In this document: piece by piece, positions 36,278-46,882 of the stretch
How the letters are laid out: each line of letters begins with the position of its first letter
Position numbering within the stretch: position 1 is the first letter of the stretch
NCBI RefSeq assembly: GCF_030291135.1
Contig: NZ_CP127409.1
Location: 868,001 to 932,000, forward strand
Source: Rhodanobacter thiooxydans
GTDB taxonomy: Bacteria; Pseudomonadota; Gammaproteobacteria; Xanthomonadales; Rhodanobacteraceae
Direction: 5' to 3'
Length of the DNA: 64,000 bases
The notes under the pieces: generated by a model
Told to the model about the DNA's origin: nothing
Database searches by the model: none
Seen by the model: only the letters and a program-made list of their open reading frames with translations
Position numbers and translations under genes: made by a program

Positions 36278-36682
36278 CTACAGCGAATCGTGGCCGGTGG
36301 CGATGAGCTGCTCCAGCTGGTCGCCGAGCACGCCCAGTTCGCGCACCACGCGCTGCAGCTCGGCGCGATCGAGGAATTCGTAGGGGCGGTTTTCGCACAG
36401 GTGCAGGTACGGCGAGCCATCCAGGTCGGCCACCGCGAGGAAGCCGGTGCGCTGCTGCCAGTTGAAGCGCAGGCAACGGACGGGATTGGTGCCGGCGAGC
36501 GGGCCGATCGGGGTGGAAACGCGCAGGTAGCGCAGTCCCGCCTCGTCCTCCAGCTCGGCCAGGTAGATCCCCTGATAGCGATCCGGCGCCAGTTTCAGGT
36601 CGAAGCTGATCAGGTAGGGATCGTTCTGGCGCAGCTCGTGCAGGCTGCCGATGTGGGAACGCACGGCTTCGAAATGGCGCAT
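36278..36682 (-). CDS. hypothetical protein, YbjN-like in feel
   Basis: 134 aa, soluble and acidic, no family firmly recognised. Composition (RYLRVSTPIGPL, GFLAVADLDGSPYLHLCENR, then a helical end with Leu heptads) recalls the alpha/beta chaperone-like fold of YbjN/type III chaperones, but this is only an impression. Start at 36682. It is convergent with pit (15-bp gap) and divergent from the alkyltransferase-like gene. Coding looks genuine from its GC-rich third positions. Confidence 0.65.
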   Translation of the reverse strand: MRHFEAVRSHIGSLHELRQNDPYLISFDLKLAPDRYQGIYLAELEDEAGLRYLRVSTPIGPLAGTNPVRCLRFNWQQRTGFLAVADLDGSPYLHLCENRPYEFLDRAELQRVVRELGVLGDQLEQLIATGHDSL

Positions 36683-36750
36683 GCGGCGGCTTCCGTCGGC
36701 GAGGGTCGGAAGCTACTCTGCCACGTGTACCTGCTAGCGTTGCGTGAACC

Positions 36751-37092
36751 ATGAATGAGGCCGCTGCCCGCATCTATGCCGCCATCGCCGCGATTCCGCG
36801 CGGCCGCGTCGCCAGCTACGGCGCGATCGCCGCGCGTGCGGGGTTGCCGGGACGGGCGCGGCTGGTCGGCCGGTTGCTCGGCGAGGTGCCCGACGGCATG
36901 GAGTTGCCTTGGTACCGCGTGCTGCGCTCCAGCGGACACATCGCGATGCCGGTTGGCAGCCGCGGTTTCCGCGAGCAGTCCCGACGCCTGCGTGGCGAAG
37001 GCGTCGAGGTGAAGAACGGCCGCGTGCCGTTGTCGCGGTTCGGCCTGGATGGCGATCTCGACCACGCGCTGTGGGGCATGCCGGACGCCTGA
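36751..37092 (+). CDS. alkyltransferase-like (ATL) DNA repair protein
   Basis: 113-aa MGMT-family DNA-binding domain. The active-site PCHRV of true alkyltransferases is replaced by PWYRV, with W54 where the alkyl-accepting Cys should be. That defines ATL proteins, which bind O6-alkylguanine and pass it to nucleotide excision repair instead of removing the alkyl group. [20 protein letters not shown] is the recognition helix region. It is followed 65 bp later by recQ. Confidence 0.92.
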   Translation: MNEAAARIYAAIAAIPRGRVASYGAIAARAGLPGRARLVGRLLGEVPDGMELPWYRVLRSSGHIAMPVGSRGFREQSRRLRGEGVEVKNGRVPLSRFGLDGDLDHALWGMPDA

Positions 37093-37157
37093 GCGGCGGT
37101 GCTGCCGACGCGTCGTCGCAGCCATCTCCGGCGGCCGGACCAGGCCGGTTTGTTACC

Positions 37158-38984
<1,827 letters not shown>

Positions 38985-39098
38985 GCTCGGCGCCATCGGC
39001 TTGCCCGCAGGCGACTGCATACGTATTCAACCGGACACGGCCGGGATCCGCAGTGCAGACTCGGGCGCATCTTGATGCCATGACGTTGGGGAGACGCG

Positions 39099-40523
39099 AT
39101 GAGCACGATGGACATGACGGGTGACGGGCTGGGCCAACGCGCCACCGCGCGGGTGGTGCTGATCTCGGCGGCGGCGGCGCTGGGCGGCTTCCTGTTCGGT
39201 TTCGACACGGCGGTGATCAACGGTGCGGTCGACGCGATCCGCGGCGGCTTTACCCTGGACGCGGCGCAGACCGGTTTCGCGGTGTCCTGCGCCTTGCTCG
39301 GATCGGCGCTGGGTGCCTGGTATGCCGGCATGCTGGCGAACCGCTTCGGCCGCGTGCGCACCATGCAGGTCGCCGCGGTATTGCTGGTCGCTGCAGCGCT
39401 CGGCTCGGGCCTGGCCAGTGCCGTGTGGGACCTGATCCTGTGGCGGCTGGTCGGCGGCATCGGTGTGGGTGTGGCCTCGGTGATCGCACCGACCTACATT
39501 GCCGAGGTGTCGCCCGCGCATATCCGCGGCCGGCTCGGTTCGATGCAGCAGCTGGCGATCGTGCTGGGCATCTTCGCCGCGCTGCTGAGTGATGCGTGGC
39601 TGGCCGGGGTATCCGGCGGCGCAGCGGCACCGTTGTGGTTCGGGCTGGCCGCGTGGCGCTGGATGTTCCTGGTGGCGACGCTGCCGGCGCTGGTCTACGG
39701 CACCCTGGTGCTGGGCGTGCCGGAATCACCGCGGCACCTGGTCGCCAAGGGCCGTATCGACGAGGCGCGGGCGGTGCTGCGCAGCGTGCTGAACATGCAC
39801 AGCGAGGCTGCACTGGAAAGCAAGCTGCATGACATCGAGGACAGCCTGCGCTCGGAGCACAAGCCGCGCCTGCGCGACCTGTGCGGCAAGACCGCCGGGC
39901 TGCTGCCGGTGGTGTGGATCGGCATCCTGCTGTCGGTGTTCCAGCAGTTCGTGGGCATCAACGTGATCTTCTACTACTCGTCCACCTTGTGGCATTCGGT
40001 CGGTTTCAGCGAGGCTGATTCGTTCACCATCACCGTGGTTACCTCGATCGTCAACGTGCTGGTGACCCTGGTGGCGATCGCGCTGGTCGACAAGGTCGGC
40101 CGCAAGCCCTTGCTGGTGGTTGGCTCGGCCGGCATGGCGATCACCCTGGGGCTGATGGCGTGGTGCTTCTCGCAGGCCACCGGCAGCGGCGCCACGCTGA
40201 GCCTGCCCGGTGCCACCGGCATGGTGGCGCTGGTCGCGGCGAACGCCTACGTGGTGTTCTTCGGGGTGAGCTGGGGCCCGGTGGTATGGGTGCTGCTGGG
40301 CGAGATGTTCCCCAACCGGATCCGCGCCACCGCGCTGGCGGTGGCCGCGGCGGCGCAGTGGCTGGCGAACTTCGCGATCACCAGCACGTTCCCGGCGCTG
40401 GCCGAGCTGGGCCTGACCTTCGCCTACGGCCTGTACGCCGGCTTCGCGCTGCTGTCGCTGCTGTTCGTGCTGGCTAGCGTGCGCGAGACCAAGGGCATCG
40501 AGCTGGAGGACATGCGCGCATGA
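39099..40523 (+). CDS. sugar porter family MFS transporter
   Basis: 474 aa with twelve membrane segments. Sugar-porter signatures: GGFLFGFDTAVINGA, NRFGRVRTM and DKVGRKPLL (the two GRK/R loops), PESPRHLVAKGR after TM6, QQFVGINVIFYYS in TM7, and RETKG at the end. It should import a monosaccharide with H+; the sugar cannot be told. Consistent with uptake not depending on a PTS permease. A hairpin follows at 40525. Confidence 0.94.
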   Translation: MSTMDMTGDGLGQRATARVVLISAAAALGGFLFGFDTAVINGAVDAIRGGFTLDAAQTGFAVSCALLGSALGAWYAGMLANRFGRVRTMQVAAVLLVAAALGSGLASAVWDLILWRLVGGIGVGVASVIAPTYIAEVSPAHIRGRLGSMQQLAIVLGIFAALLSDAWLAGVSGGAAAPLWFGLAAWRWMFLVATLPALVYGTLVLGVPESPRHLVAKGRIDEARAVLRSVLNMHSEAALESKLHDIEDSLRSEHKPRLRDLCGKTAGLLPVVWIGILLSVFQQFVGINVIFYYSSTLWHSVGFSEADSFTITVVTSIVNVLVTLVAIALVDKVGRKPLLVVGSAGMAITLGLMAWCFSQATGSGATLSLPGATGMVALVAANAYVVFFGVSWGPVVWVLLGEMFPNRIRATALAVAAAAQWLANFAITSTFPALAELGLTFAYGLYAGFALLSLLFVLASVRETKGIELEDMRA

Positions 40524-40524
40524 G

Positions 40525-40551
40525 TACGCCAGCGAAGCCCTCGCTGGCGTA
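40525..40551. terminator. hairpin between the sugar porter and corC
   Basis: TACGCCAGCG-N7-CGCTGGCGTA, a 10-bp perfect stem 2 bp after the porter stop, followed by AGGGCGGGTATAGCCCACCC. It suits the end of both convergent genes; no long U-run. Confidence 0.55.
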
Positions 40552-40593
40552 AGGGCGGGTATAGCCCACCCTGCGCTGCGAGTGCGGCAGGGT

Positions 40594-41433
40594 CTATTGC
40601 CGTATCACGCGGAATGCCTGCACGCGGCGGTCGTCGGCTTCGGTGACGTGGAACAGGTAGTCGCCGATGGCGACTTCCTCGCCGACTTCGGGCAGGTGGC
40701 CGAACTCGGCCGTGACCATGCCGCCGACGGTGTCGTATTCCTCGTCGGGAAAGTCGGCGCCGGTCTGCTCGTTGAAGTCCTCGATCGGGGTCAGCGCGCT
40801 GACCAGCCAGTCGCCGCCGGGCTGCTCGTGCATCAGCTCGGGTGCTTCCTCGTCGTCGTGCTCGTCGTCGATCTCGCCGACGATCTGCTCCAGCACGTCC
40901 TCGATGGTCACCAGGCCGGCGACGCCGCCGTATTCGTTGACCACCAGCGCCATGTGGTTGCGGGTCAGGCGGAACTCTTCCAGCAGCACGTTCAACCGCA
41001 TCGACTCGGGGATCAGCACGGCCGGGCGCATGATCGCGCGGATGTCGAAGTGTTCGACGGCACCGAAGTACTTCAACAGGTCCTTGGCCAGCAGGATGCC
41101 GAGGATCTCGTCCTTGTCTTCGCCATGCACGGGGAAGCGCGAGTGGCCGGATTCGACCACGGCGGCGAGGATGTCGGGCAGTGGCGAGTCAGCCGGCAGC
41201 ATCACGATCTGCGCGCGCGGCACCATCACGTCGTCCACGCTCAGTTCGGTGACCTTGATCGCACCCTCGACCATGGTGAGGGTGTCGACGGACAGCAGTC
41301 CGTTGGTCTGGGCGGAGCGCAGTTCCTCGATCAATTCATCGCGGTTGCGCGGTTCGCCGGAAAACATGTGGCCCAGTCGATCCCACCAGGTTCGGTGGGC
41401 CGGGCCGCTGGTACTGCCGGGGTCGTCGCTCAT
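40594..41433 (-). CDS. corC: CorC/YbeX-type protein (CBS pair plus CorC_HlyC)
   Basis: 279 aa, cytoplasmic, without the DUF21 membrane domain: CBS pair about 70-195 (MVPRAQIVMLPAD; VVNEYGGVAGLVTIEDVLEQ) and CorC_HlyC about 205-275. Linked to Mg/Co efflux and, as YbeX, to ribosome metabolism. It lies downstream of ybeY (126-bp gap holding a repeat), matching the conserved phoH-ybeY-corC order. lnt, the usual next gene, is replaced by the sugar porter on the other strand. Confidence 0.93.
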   Translation of the reverse strand: MSDDPGSTSGPAHRTWWDRLGHMFSGEPRNRDELIEELRSAQTNGLLSVDTLTMVEGAIKVTELSVDDVMVPRAQIVMLPADSPLPDILAAVVESGHSRFPVHGEDKDEILGILLAKDLLKYFGAVEHFDIRAIMRPAVLIPESMRLNVLLEEFRLTRNHMALVVNEYGGVAGLVTIEDVLEQIVGEIDDEHDDEEAPELMHEQPGGDWLVSALTPIEDFNEQTGADFPDEEYDTVGGMVTAEFGHLPEVGEEVAIGDYLFHVTEADDRRVQAFRVIRQ

Positions 41434-41523
41434 TACTCGTTGGGATTCTGCCCGAAACCGGGCGGAAGACCGATTCTAGCGGAAAAAACGTGACGGTTCA
41501 GGGCACAAGCGTGGTGGCTTTGC

Positions 41524-41549
41524 TCCTCTCCCTGCGCGCAGGGGAGGGG
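41524..41549. repeat. CTCTCCCTGC palindrome (repeat type A)
   Basis: Imperfect C/G-rich stem CTCTCCCTGC-GC-GCAGGGGAGG between ybeY and corC, related to the copies at 10771, 24829 and 46849. Confidence 0.5.
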
Positions 41550-41559
41550 GCAAAGCATG

Positions 41560-42021
41560 TCAGGCGTAAGGATCGGCGATGCCGAGCCCGGCCAGGATGC
41601 GCGTTTCCAATGCCTCCATCTGCTCGGCCTCAGCGTCCTCGACATGGTCGTGGCCAAGCAGGTGCAGCACGCCGTGGATGGTGAGGTGGGCCCAGTGGTC
41701 GCGCGCGGACTTGCCCTGTTCGGCCGCTTCGCGCAGGACCACCGGCGCGCAGATCGCCAGGTCGCCGATCAGCGGCAATGCCACTCCGGGTGGCAGTTCG
41801 ACCGGGAACGACAGCACGTTGGTGGCGTAGTCCTTGCCGCGGTAGTTGCGATTGAGCGCGCGGCCCTCGTCGGCGTCGACGATGCGTATGGCCAGTTCGG
41901 TGCTCTTGCGCCGTTTCGCGCCATGCAGGGCGGCTTCAACCCAGCGGCGGAAGCTGGCCGGGGCGGGCAGGCCGGCGCGCGACACGGCGTAGCCGACGGC
42001 GAGCGTCACCGGCGCGCTCAT
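41560..42021 (-). CDS. ybeY: endoribonuclease YbeY
   Basis: 153 aa. The zinc motif H-x3-H-x5-H is complete: H116, H120 and H126 in [11 protein letters not shown]; also [17 protein letters not shown]. Acts in 16S rRNA maturation and 70S quality control. Overlaps the phoH stop by 4 bp (start ATG at 42021), so translation is coupled. Confidence 0.96.
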   Translation of the reverse strand: MSAPVTLAVGYAVSRAGLPAPASFRRWVEAALHGAKRRKSTELAIRIVDADEGRALNRNYRGKDYATNVLSFPVELPPGVALPLIGDLAICAPVVLREAAEQGKSARDHWAHLTIHGVLHLLGHDHVEDAEAEQMEALETRILAGLGIADPYA

Positions 42022-42998
42022 TCGCCGTCCTCGGCCTTCTGCTCGAACGCCTCGTACGCCCGCACGATCTTCGCCACCAGCGGGTGGCGCACCACGTCGC
42101 GCGAGGTGAAGAAGGTGAAGCTGATGCCGCCCACGCCGCGCAGGACCTCGACCGCCTGGCGCAGGCCCGAACGGGTGCTGCGTGGCAGGTCGACCTGGGT
42201 GACGTCGCCGGTGATCACCGCCACCGTGCCGAAACCAATCCGGGTGAGGAACATCTTCATCTGCTCGACCGTGGTGTTCTGCGCCTCGTCGAGGATCACG
42301 TAGGAATCGTTGAGCGTGCGTCCGCGCATGTAGGCCAGCGGCGCGATCTCGATCACGTTGCGCTCGATCAGCTTGGCCACCTTCTCGAAGCCGAGCATCT
42401 CGTACAGCGCGTCGTACAGCGGGCGCAGGTAGGGGTCGACCTTCTGCGACAGGTCGCCGGGCAGGAAGCCCAGCTTCTCGCCGGCTTCGACCGCGGGGCG
42501 CACCAGGATCAGCCGCTGTACCCGGTTCGCCTCCAGCGCCTCGACCGCGCTGGCCACGGCGAGATAAGTCTTGCCGGTGCCGGCCGGGCCCACGCCGAAG
42601 TTGATGTCGTGGCTGGCGATCGCGTGCAAGTAGCGCGCCTGGTTCGGGCCGCGGCCCTTGATCACGCCGCGCTTGACCTTGATGACGACTTCCTGGGCTT
42701 CCCCGGCATCCGCCTCGGCGATCGCGTCGACGCCCGATTCGGCCAGCTGCAGGTTGATCTTGGCGCCGGTCAGTGCCTCGTCGGCGGTGTTGGCGTACAG
42801 CGCACGCAGCACTTTCTCGGCGGCCCTGGCGGGATCGTTCTCGCCGATCACCTGGAAGATGCTGCCGCGGTGGTTGATCTCCACGCCCAGGCGCAGCTCA
42901 ACCTGGCGCAGGTGCTCGTCGAATGGCCCGCACAGGTTGGCGAGGCGGGCATTGTCGTCGGGATCGAGGGTGAAGTCGCGCTGGTTGAGTTCGCTCAT
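42018..42998 (-). CDS. ybeZ: PhoH/YbeZ family ATPase
   Basis: 326 aa. Small N-terminal KH-like region, then a PhoH ATPase domain with GPAGTGKT (137-144), [16 protein letters not shown], and ILDEAQNTT as Walker B. Interacts with YbeY in ribosome work. ATG at 42998 (MSELNQ) is preferred to 43037. Normally it follows miaB; here the efflux cassette lies between them, 3.9 kb apart. Confidence 0.95.
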   Translation of the reverse strand: MSELNQRDFTLDPDDNARLANLCGPFDEHLRQVELRLGVEINHRGSIFQVIGENDPARAAEKVLRALYANTADEALTGAKINLQLAESGVDAIAEADAGEAQEVVIKVKRGVIKGRGPNQARYLHAIASHDINFGVGPAGTGKTYLAVASAVEALEANRVQRLILVRPAVEAGEKLGFLPGDLSQKVDPYLRPLYDALYEMLGFEKVAKLIERNVIEIAPLAYMRGRTLNDSYVILDEAQNTTVEQMKMFLTRIGFGTVAVITGDVTQVDLPRSTRSGLRQAVEVLRGVGGISFTFFTSRDVVRHPLVAKIVRAYEAFEQKAEDGE

Positions 42999-43068
42999 AG
43001 GGGCGCGAGAGTAGCGCGGCGGCGCTGGAAGGGCCATGCCGGGGGCCGCTGCCAGCGATCGGCTTGCA

Positions 43069-43096
43069 AATAATTAAATGATGAATTAATTTCAAT
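43069..43096. promoter_or_regulatory. AT-rich dyad before the TetR gene (putative operator)
   Basis: AATTAA-N8-TTAATT (43073-43092) in a sharply AT-rich patch in the 100-bp gap between ybeZ and tetR. TetR proteins commonly bind such dyads next to their own gene. The site is close to the start codon at 43099, so binding would block expression. Confidence 0.5.
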
Positions 43097-43098
43097 GC

Positions 43099-43773
43099 AT
43101 GACTACCTCAGGCAAACGCGCAAAACCGGCGCGCCGGGCCGGACGCCCCCGCGGCGACGAACAGGACCTGCGCCGGCGTCTGCTGGATGCGGCGCTCGCG
43201 CAGTTCGCGTGCACGGGCATCGCCGCCACCCCGTTGCGGGCGATCGCCACCGAAGCGGGCGTCACCCCGGCGATGCTGCATTACTACTTCGGCGACAAGG
43301 CGCGGCTGCTGCATGCCGTGATCGACGAGCGCTTGCTGCCGGCGCTGGCGCCGCTGCGCGCGCAGCTGGAGCATGCCGACAGTGACCCGGTCGCACTGAC
43401 CGAAGCCTTCGTGCGCGGCATCAGCGAGATCGTGGCCGGCCATCCCTGGCTGCCGCCGCTGTGGGTGCGTGAAGTGCTGTGCGAGGGCGGCGCGCTGCGC
43501 GAGGTGCTGTTCGACCGGGCCGTGCCGGGTGTGCCGCAGTTGCTGGCGCAACGCTTCGCCGCGGCGCAGGCAAATGGACGGCTGAACGCGGCGCTGGACC
43601 CTCGCCTGCTGGTCGTTTCGCTGGTCGGCCTGACCCTGTTCCCTGCCGCCGGCGCGCCGATCTGGCGACGCGCGTTCGAGGCCGAGGCACTGGGGCCCGG
43701 GATCATGCTCGAACACACGCTGGCCTTGCTGGGGCAGGGCGTTGGCACGACGAAACGTGGAGAACCCGCATGA
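43099..43773 (+). CDS. TetR-family repressor of the efflux cassette
   Basis: 224 aa. N-terminal HTH (about 22-70: LRRRLLDAALAQFACTGIAA; GVTPAMLHYYFGDKARLL) and a helical ligand domain with a CecR-like C-terminal region. Its stop overlaps the start of the HlyD gene (ATGA), and it heads a four-gene run of overlapping genes, so it likely represses its own operon in answer to a small molecule that the pump exports. Confidence 0.9.
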   Translation: MTTSGKRAKPARRAGRPRGDEQDLRRRLLDAALAQFACTGIAATPLRAIATEAGVTPAMLHYYFGDKARLLHAVIDERLLPALAPLRAQLEHADSDPVALTEAFVRGISEIVAGHPWLPPLWVREVLCEGGALREVLFDRAVPGVPQLLAQRFAAAQANGRLNAALDPRLLVVSLVGLTLFPAAGAPIWRRAFEAEALGPGIMLEHTLALLGQGVGTTKRGEPA

Positions 43774-44738
43774 AATTCACGACCGTGATCTGCCAGTCGC
43801 TGGCGGCGCTGGTGCTCGCCGCTCCCGCCGGTTGCAGCAAGCAGGTGCCGCAGGCGCTGGGCACGCTCGAGTTCGATCGCATCACGTTGCCGGCGCCAGC
43901 TGCCGAGCGCATCGTGACGGTCGACGTGCGCGAGGGCGAGCAGGTCAAGGTCGGTCAGCCGCTGCTGCAACTGGACCCCGCGCATACCCGCGCCCAGCTC
44001 GCGGCGGTCGAAGCCCAACTACAACAGCAACGCGAGCTGTTGGCCGAGCTGGAAACCGGGCCGCGCCGCGAGGACATCGCCAAGGCCCGCGCGAACCTGG
44101 CGGCGGCCCAGGCGCAGGCGCGCGAGGCGCGGGCTTATTACGCGCGGCTGGCGCCGCTGAAGGGCAACGGTTACGTGGCCGCGGCCGATCTCGATCGCGC
44201 CCGCGCCGCGGCGGGCAATGCGGATGGCCAGGTGGCGGCGGCACAGGCGGCGCTGGACGAACTGCTGCACGGCACCCGCCCGGAGCAGCTCGCGCAGGCG
44301 CAGGCCGCCGTTGCGGCGGCGCAGGCGCAAGTCGATGCGCAGCAGGTGCTGCTGGGCAAGCTGTCGCTTGTGGCGCCGCGCGCCGGCCGCATCGACAGTC
44401 TGCCGTACCGGCTGGGTGACCAGGCGCCGGTCGGCGCGCCACTGGCGATCCTGCTGGCCGGCGACGCGCCGTATGCGCGCATCTACGTGCCGGTGCAGCA
44501 GCGCGCCGGCATGCATGTCGGCGACGCCATCGACGTGTTCGTGGCCGGCCGCGAAAAACCCTATGCCGGCAAGCTGCGCATGATCCGCAGCGAGCCGGAC
44601 TTCACCCCGTACTACGCACTGATCGGCGACGACGCGGCGCGGCTGAGCTATCTGGCCGAAGTCGCGCTGGGCGCGGACGCGGCGGAACTGCCCGCCGGCC
44701 TGCCGGTGCGCGTCGAGTTTCGCGGGCCGGCGAAATGA
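43770..44738 (+). CDS. HlyD-family membrane fusion protein (YbhG/YhiI type)
   Basis: 322 aa. N-terminal signal segment ending near PAGC, an imperfect lipobox; lipidation at C22 is possible. Barrel-sandwich halves flank a long Ala/Gln-rich coiled coil (about 70-180) with LAAVEAQLQQQRELLAELET. Links the ABC pump to an outer-membrane channel. ATG at 43770 overlaps the tetR stop; the stop overlaps the ATPase start. No outer-membrane factor is encoded here. Confidence 0.9.
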   Translation: MKFTTVICQSLAALVLAAPAGCSKQVPQALGTLEFDRITLPAPAAERIVTVDVREGEQVKVGQPLLQLDPAHTRAQLAAVEAQLQQQRELLAELETGPRREDIAKARANLAAAQAQAREARAYYARLAPLKGNGYVAAADLDRARAAAGNADGQVAAAQAALDELLHGTRPEQLAQAQAAVAAAQAQVDAQQVLLGKLSLVAPRAGRIDSLPYRLGDQAPVGAPLAILLAGDAPYARIYVPVQQRAGMHVGDAIDVFVAGREKPYAGKLRMIRSEPDFTPYYALIGDDAARLSYLAEVALGADAAELPAGLPVRVEFRGPAK

Positions 44739-45679
44739 AGGCCGACGCCGACGGCGTGGCGATCCGCGCGCGTGGCCTGACCCGGCGCTTCGGCAAACTG
44801 GTGGCGGTCGATCACGTCGATCTCGACGTGCCATCGCGGCGCGTCTACGGCTTCCTCGGCCCGAACGGCTCGGGCAAGTCCACCACCATCCGCATGCTGT
44901 GCGGGCTGCTGACGCCGAGCGAGGGCGAGATCGAGGTGCTCGGCCTGAAGATTCCGGCGCAGGCCGACGAACTGCGCTCGCGCATCGGCTACATGACGCA
45001 GAAGTTCTCGCTGTTCGAGGACCTCGGCGTGCGCGAGAACCTGGAGTTCCTCGCCGCGATCCAGGGCGTGCCGAAGGCGAAGACGAAATGCCGCGTCGAC
45101 GAGCTGATCGAGCAATACCACTTCGGCGATCGCCAGCGGCAACTGGCCGGCACCATGAGCGGCGGCCAGAAGCAGCGCCTGGCGCTGGCCTGTGCGGTGC
45201 TGCACGAGCCGCAGCTGCTGTTCCTCGACGAACCGACCAGCGCGGTCGACCCGGAATCGCGCCGCGACTTCTGGGAAAAGCTCTTCGAGCTGGCCGATGC
45301 CGGCACCACGCTGCTGGTCTCCACCCACCTGATGGACGAGGCCGAGCGCTGCCACCGGCTGGCCATCCTCGACCGCGGCACGCTGGTCGCCGACGGCACG
45401 CCGCGCGAACTGACCGCGCAACTGGAAGGGCGCACCTTCACCGTCGAAACGGACGACCCGCGCGGTGCCCAGCGCGCGCTCGCCGGCGTGGCGGGCGTGC
45501 TCGGGGTGGCCCAGGTCGGCAACATCCTGCGCGTGCTGACCGGCGCCGACGGCGCCACGCCGGAGATGGACAAGGCGCTGGCGACGACGGGGCACAAGGC
45601 CGCGCTGACGGCGGCGCCGCCGAATCTCGAAGACGTGTTCGTTGCTGCCACGCGCCGCGACGCGGAGCACGCCGCATGA
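44735..45679 (+). CDS. ABC transporter ATPase of the efflux cassette
   Basis: 314 aa. Walker A GPNGSGKS (42-49), signature MSGGQKQRLALA, Walker B LLFLDEPTSAVDPESRR, plus a C-terminal DUF4162-like tail (about 225-310) as in drug-exporting YbhF/NatA-type ATPases. A single nucleotide-binding domain, so two copies would be needed. Overlaps genes on both sides by 4 bp. Confidence 0.94.
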   Translation: MKADADGVAIRARGLTRRFGKLVAVDHVDLDVPSRRVYGFLGPNGSGKSTTIRMLCGLLTPSEGEIEVLGLKIPAQADELRSRIGYMTQKFSLFEDLGVRENLEFLAAIQGVPKAKTKCRVDELIEQYHFGDRQRQLAGTMSGGQKQRLALACAVLHEPQLLFLDEPTSAVDPESRRDFWEKLFELADAGTTLLVSTHLMDEAERCHRLAILDRGTLVADGTPRELTAQLEGRTFTVETDDPRGAQRALAGVAGVLGVAQVGNILRVLTGADGATPEMDKALATTGHKAALTAAPPNLEDVFVAATRRDAEHAA

Positions 45680-46785
45680 ACGGGCGGCGGCTGTGGGCGA
45701 TCGTGGTCAAGGAGCTGCGCCAGCTGCGCCGCGACCGCATCACGCTGGCGATGGTGGTGGGCATCCCGGTGATCCAGCTGGTGCTGTTCGGCTACGCGAT
45801 CAACACCAACCTGCGTGGGCTCGACGCCGGCATCGTCGACCAGGCCAACACCGCCGGTTCGCGCGCGCTGGTGATGGACATGCTGGCCACCGGCGTGGTG
45901 GCGCCGGTGGCGCGGGCGGACACGCCGCAGGAGCTGATGGCGATGATCCGCCGCGGGCAGGTCGGCATCGGCATCGTGGTGCCGCCGGATTTCGAGCGCC
46001 GCCGCATCGACGGCCGTGCGGTGGCGCAGATCCTGGTCGACGGCAGCGACACGTCGGTGCAGGCCGCCGCCGCGCAATTGATGCAGGTACCGATCGACAG
46101 CGCCGCACCCGACACCCGCGCACCGCTGACCAGCACGCCGGCCAGCGGGCGGATCAGCGTGGTCGCCTTCTACAACCCGCAGCGGCGCTCGGCGGTCAAC
46201 ATCGTGCCCGGCCTGATCGGGGTGATCATGACCATGACGATGGTGCTGTTCACCGCCATCGCTATCGTGCGCGAACGCGAGCGCGGCAACATGGAGCTGC
46301 TGATCGCCACGCCGCTGACCAGCTCGGAGCTGATGATCGGCAAGGTGCTGCCGTACGTGGCGATCGGCCTGGTGCAGACCAGCGTGATCCTGGTGCTCGG
46401 CAGGTGGCTGTTCGCGGTGCCGATCCTCGGCAGCGTGCTCGACGTGTATCTGGCCTCGGGCCTGCTGATCCTCGCCAACCTTGCATTGGGTCTGCTGATT
46501 TCCACGCGCGCGCAGTCACAATTCCAGGCGATGCAGATGACCTTCTTCGTGTTCCTGCCGTCGATCCTGCTGTCGGGCTTCATGTTCCCGTTCGCCGGCA
46601 TGCCGAAGCTGGTGCAATGGCTCGCCGAGGTGTTGCCGCTGACCCATTTCCTGCGCCTGATCCGTGGCGTGATGCTGCGCGGCGCGGGCTTGTGGGAAAT
46701 GTGGCTCGACGTGCTGGCGCTGGTGGTGTTCACGCTGGCGATGATGGCGCTGGCGATCTTGCGCTTCCGCAAGCGGCTGGATTGA
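45676..46785 (+). CDS. ABC-2 type permease of the efflux cassette
   Basis: 369 aa with the ABC-2 layout: N-terminal helix (about 20-42), a periplasmic domain (about 50-165), then five membrane segments from about 175 to 365, including AIVRERERGNMELLIATPL, the coupling region. Similar to YbhS/YbhR. Only one permease gene is present, so it probably works as a homodimer. The operon ends here; a repeat cluster follows. Confidence 0.92.
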   Translation: MNGRRLWAIVVKELRQLRRDRITLAMVVGIPVIQLVLFGYAINTNLRGLDAGIVDQANTAGSRALVMDMLATGVVAPVARADTPQELMAMIRRGQVGIGIVVPPDFERRRIDGRAVAQILVDGSDTSVQAAAAQLMQVPIDSAAPDTRAPLTSTPASGRISVVAFYNPQRRSAVNIVPGLIGVIMTMTMVLFTAIAIVRERERGNMELLIATPLTSSELMIGKVLPYVAIGLVQTSVILVLGRWLFAVPILGSVLDVYLASGLLILANLALGLLISTRAQSQFQAMQMTFFVFLPSILLSGFMFPFAGMPKLVQWLAEVLPLTHFLRLIRGVMLRGAGLWEMWLDVLALVVFTLAMMALAILRFRKRLD

Positions 46786-46794
46786 GCGAAGGGC

Positions 46795-46873
46795 GACCCC
46801 GCCCCAACTTTCCCTGCACGCAGGGAGCACAGCGGGGCGCGCGTTTATCCTCCCCCTGCAACCGGGGAGGAAG
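46795..46873. repeat. two type A palindromes in tandem
   Basis: TCCCTGC-AC-GCAGGGA (46811-46826) and CCTCCCC-N8-GGGGAGG (46849-46870) lie between the convergent efflux permease and miaB. Both belong to the CTCCCCTGC family seen at 10771, 24829 and 41524. Confidence 0.6.
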
Positions 46874-46882
46874 TTGCCACCA

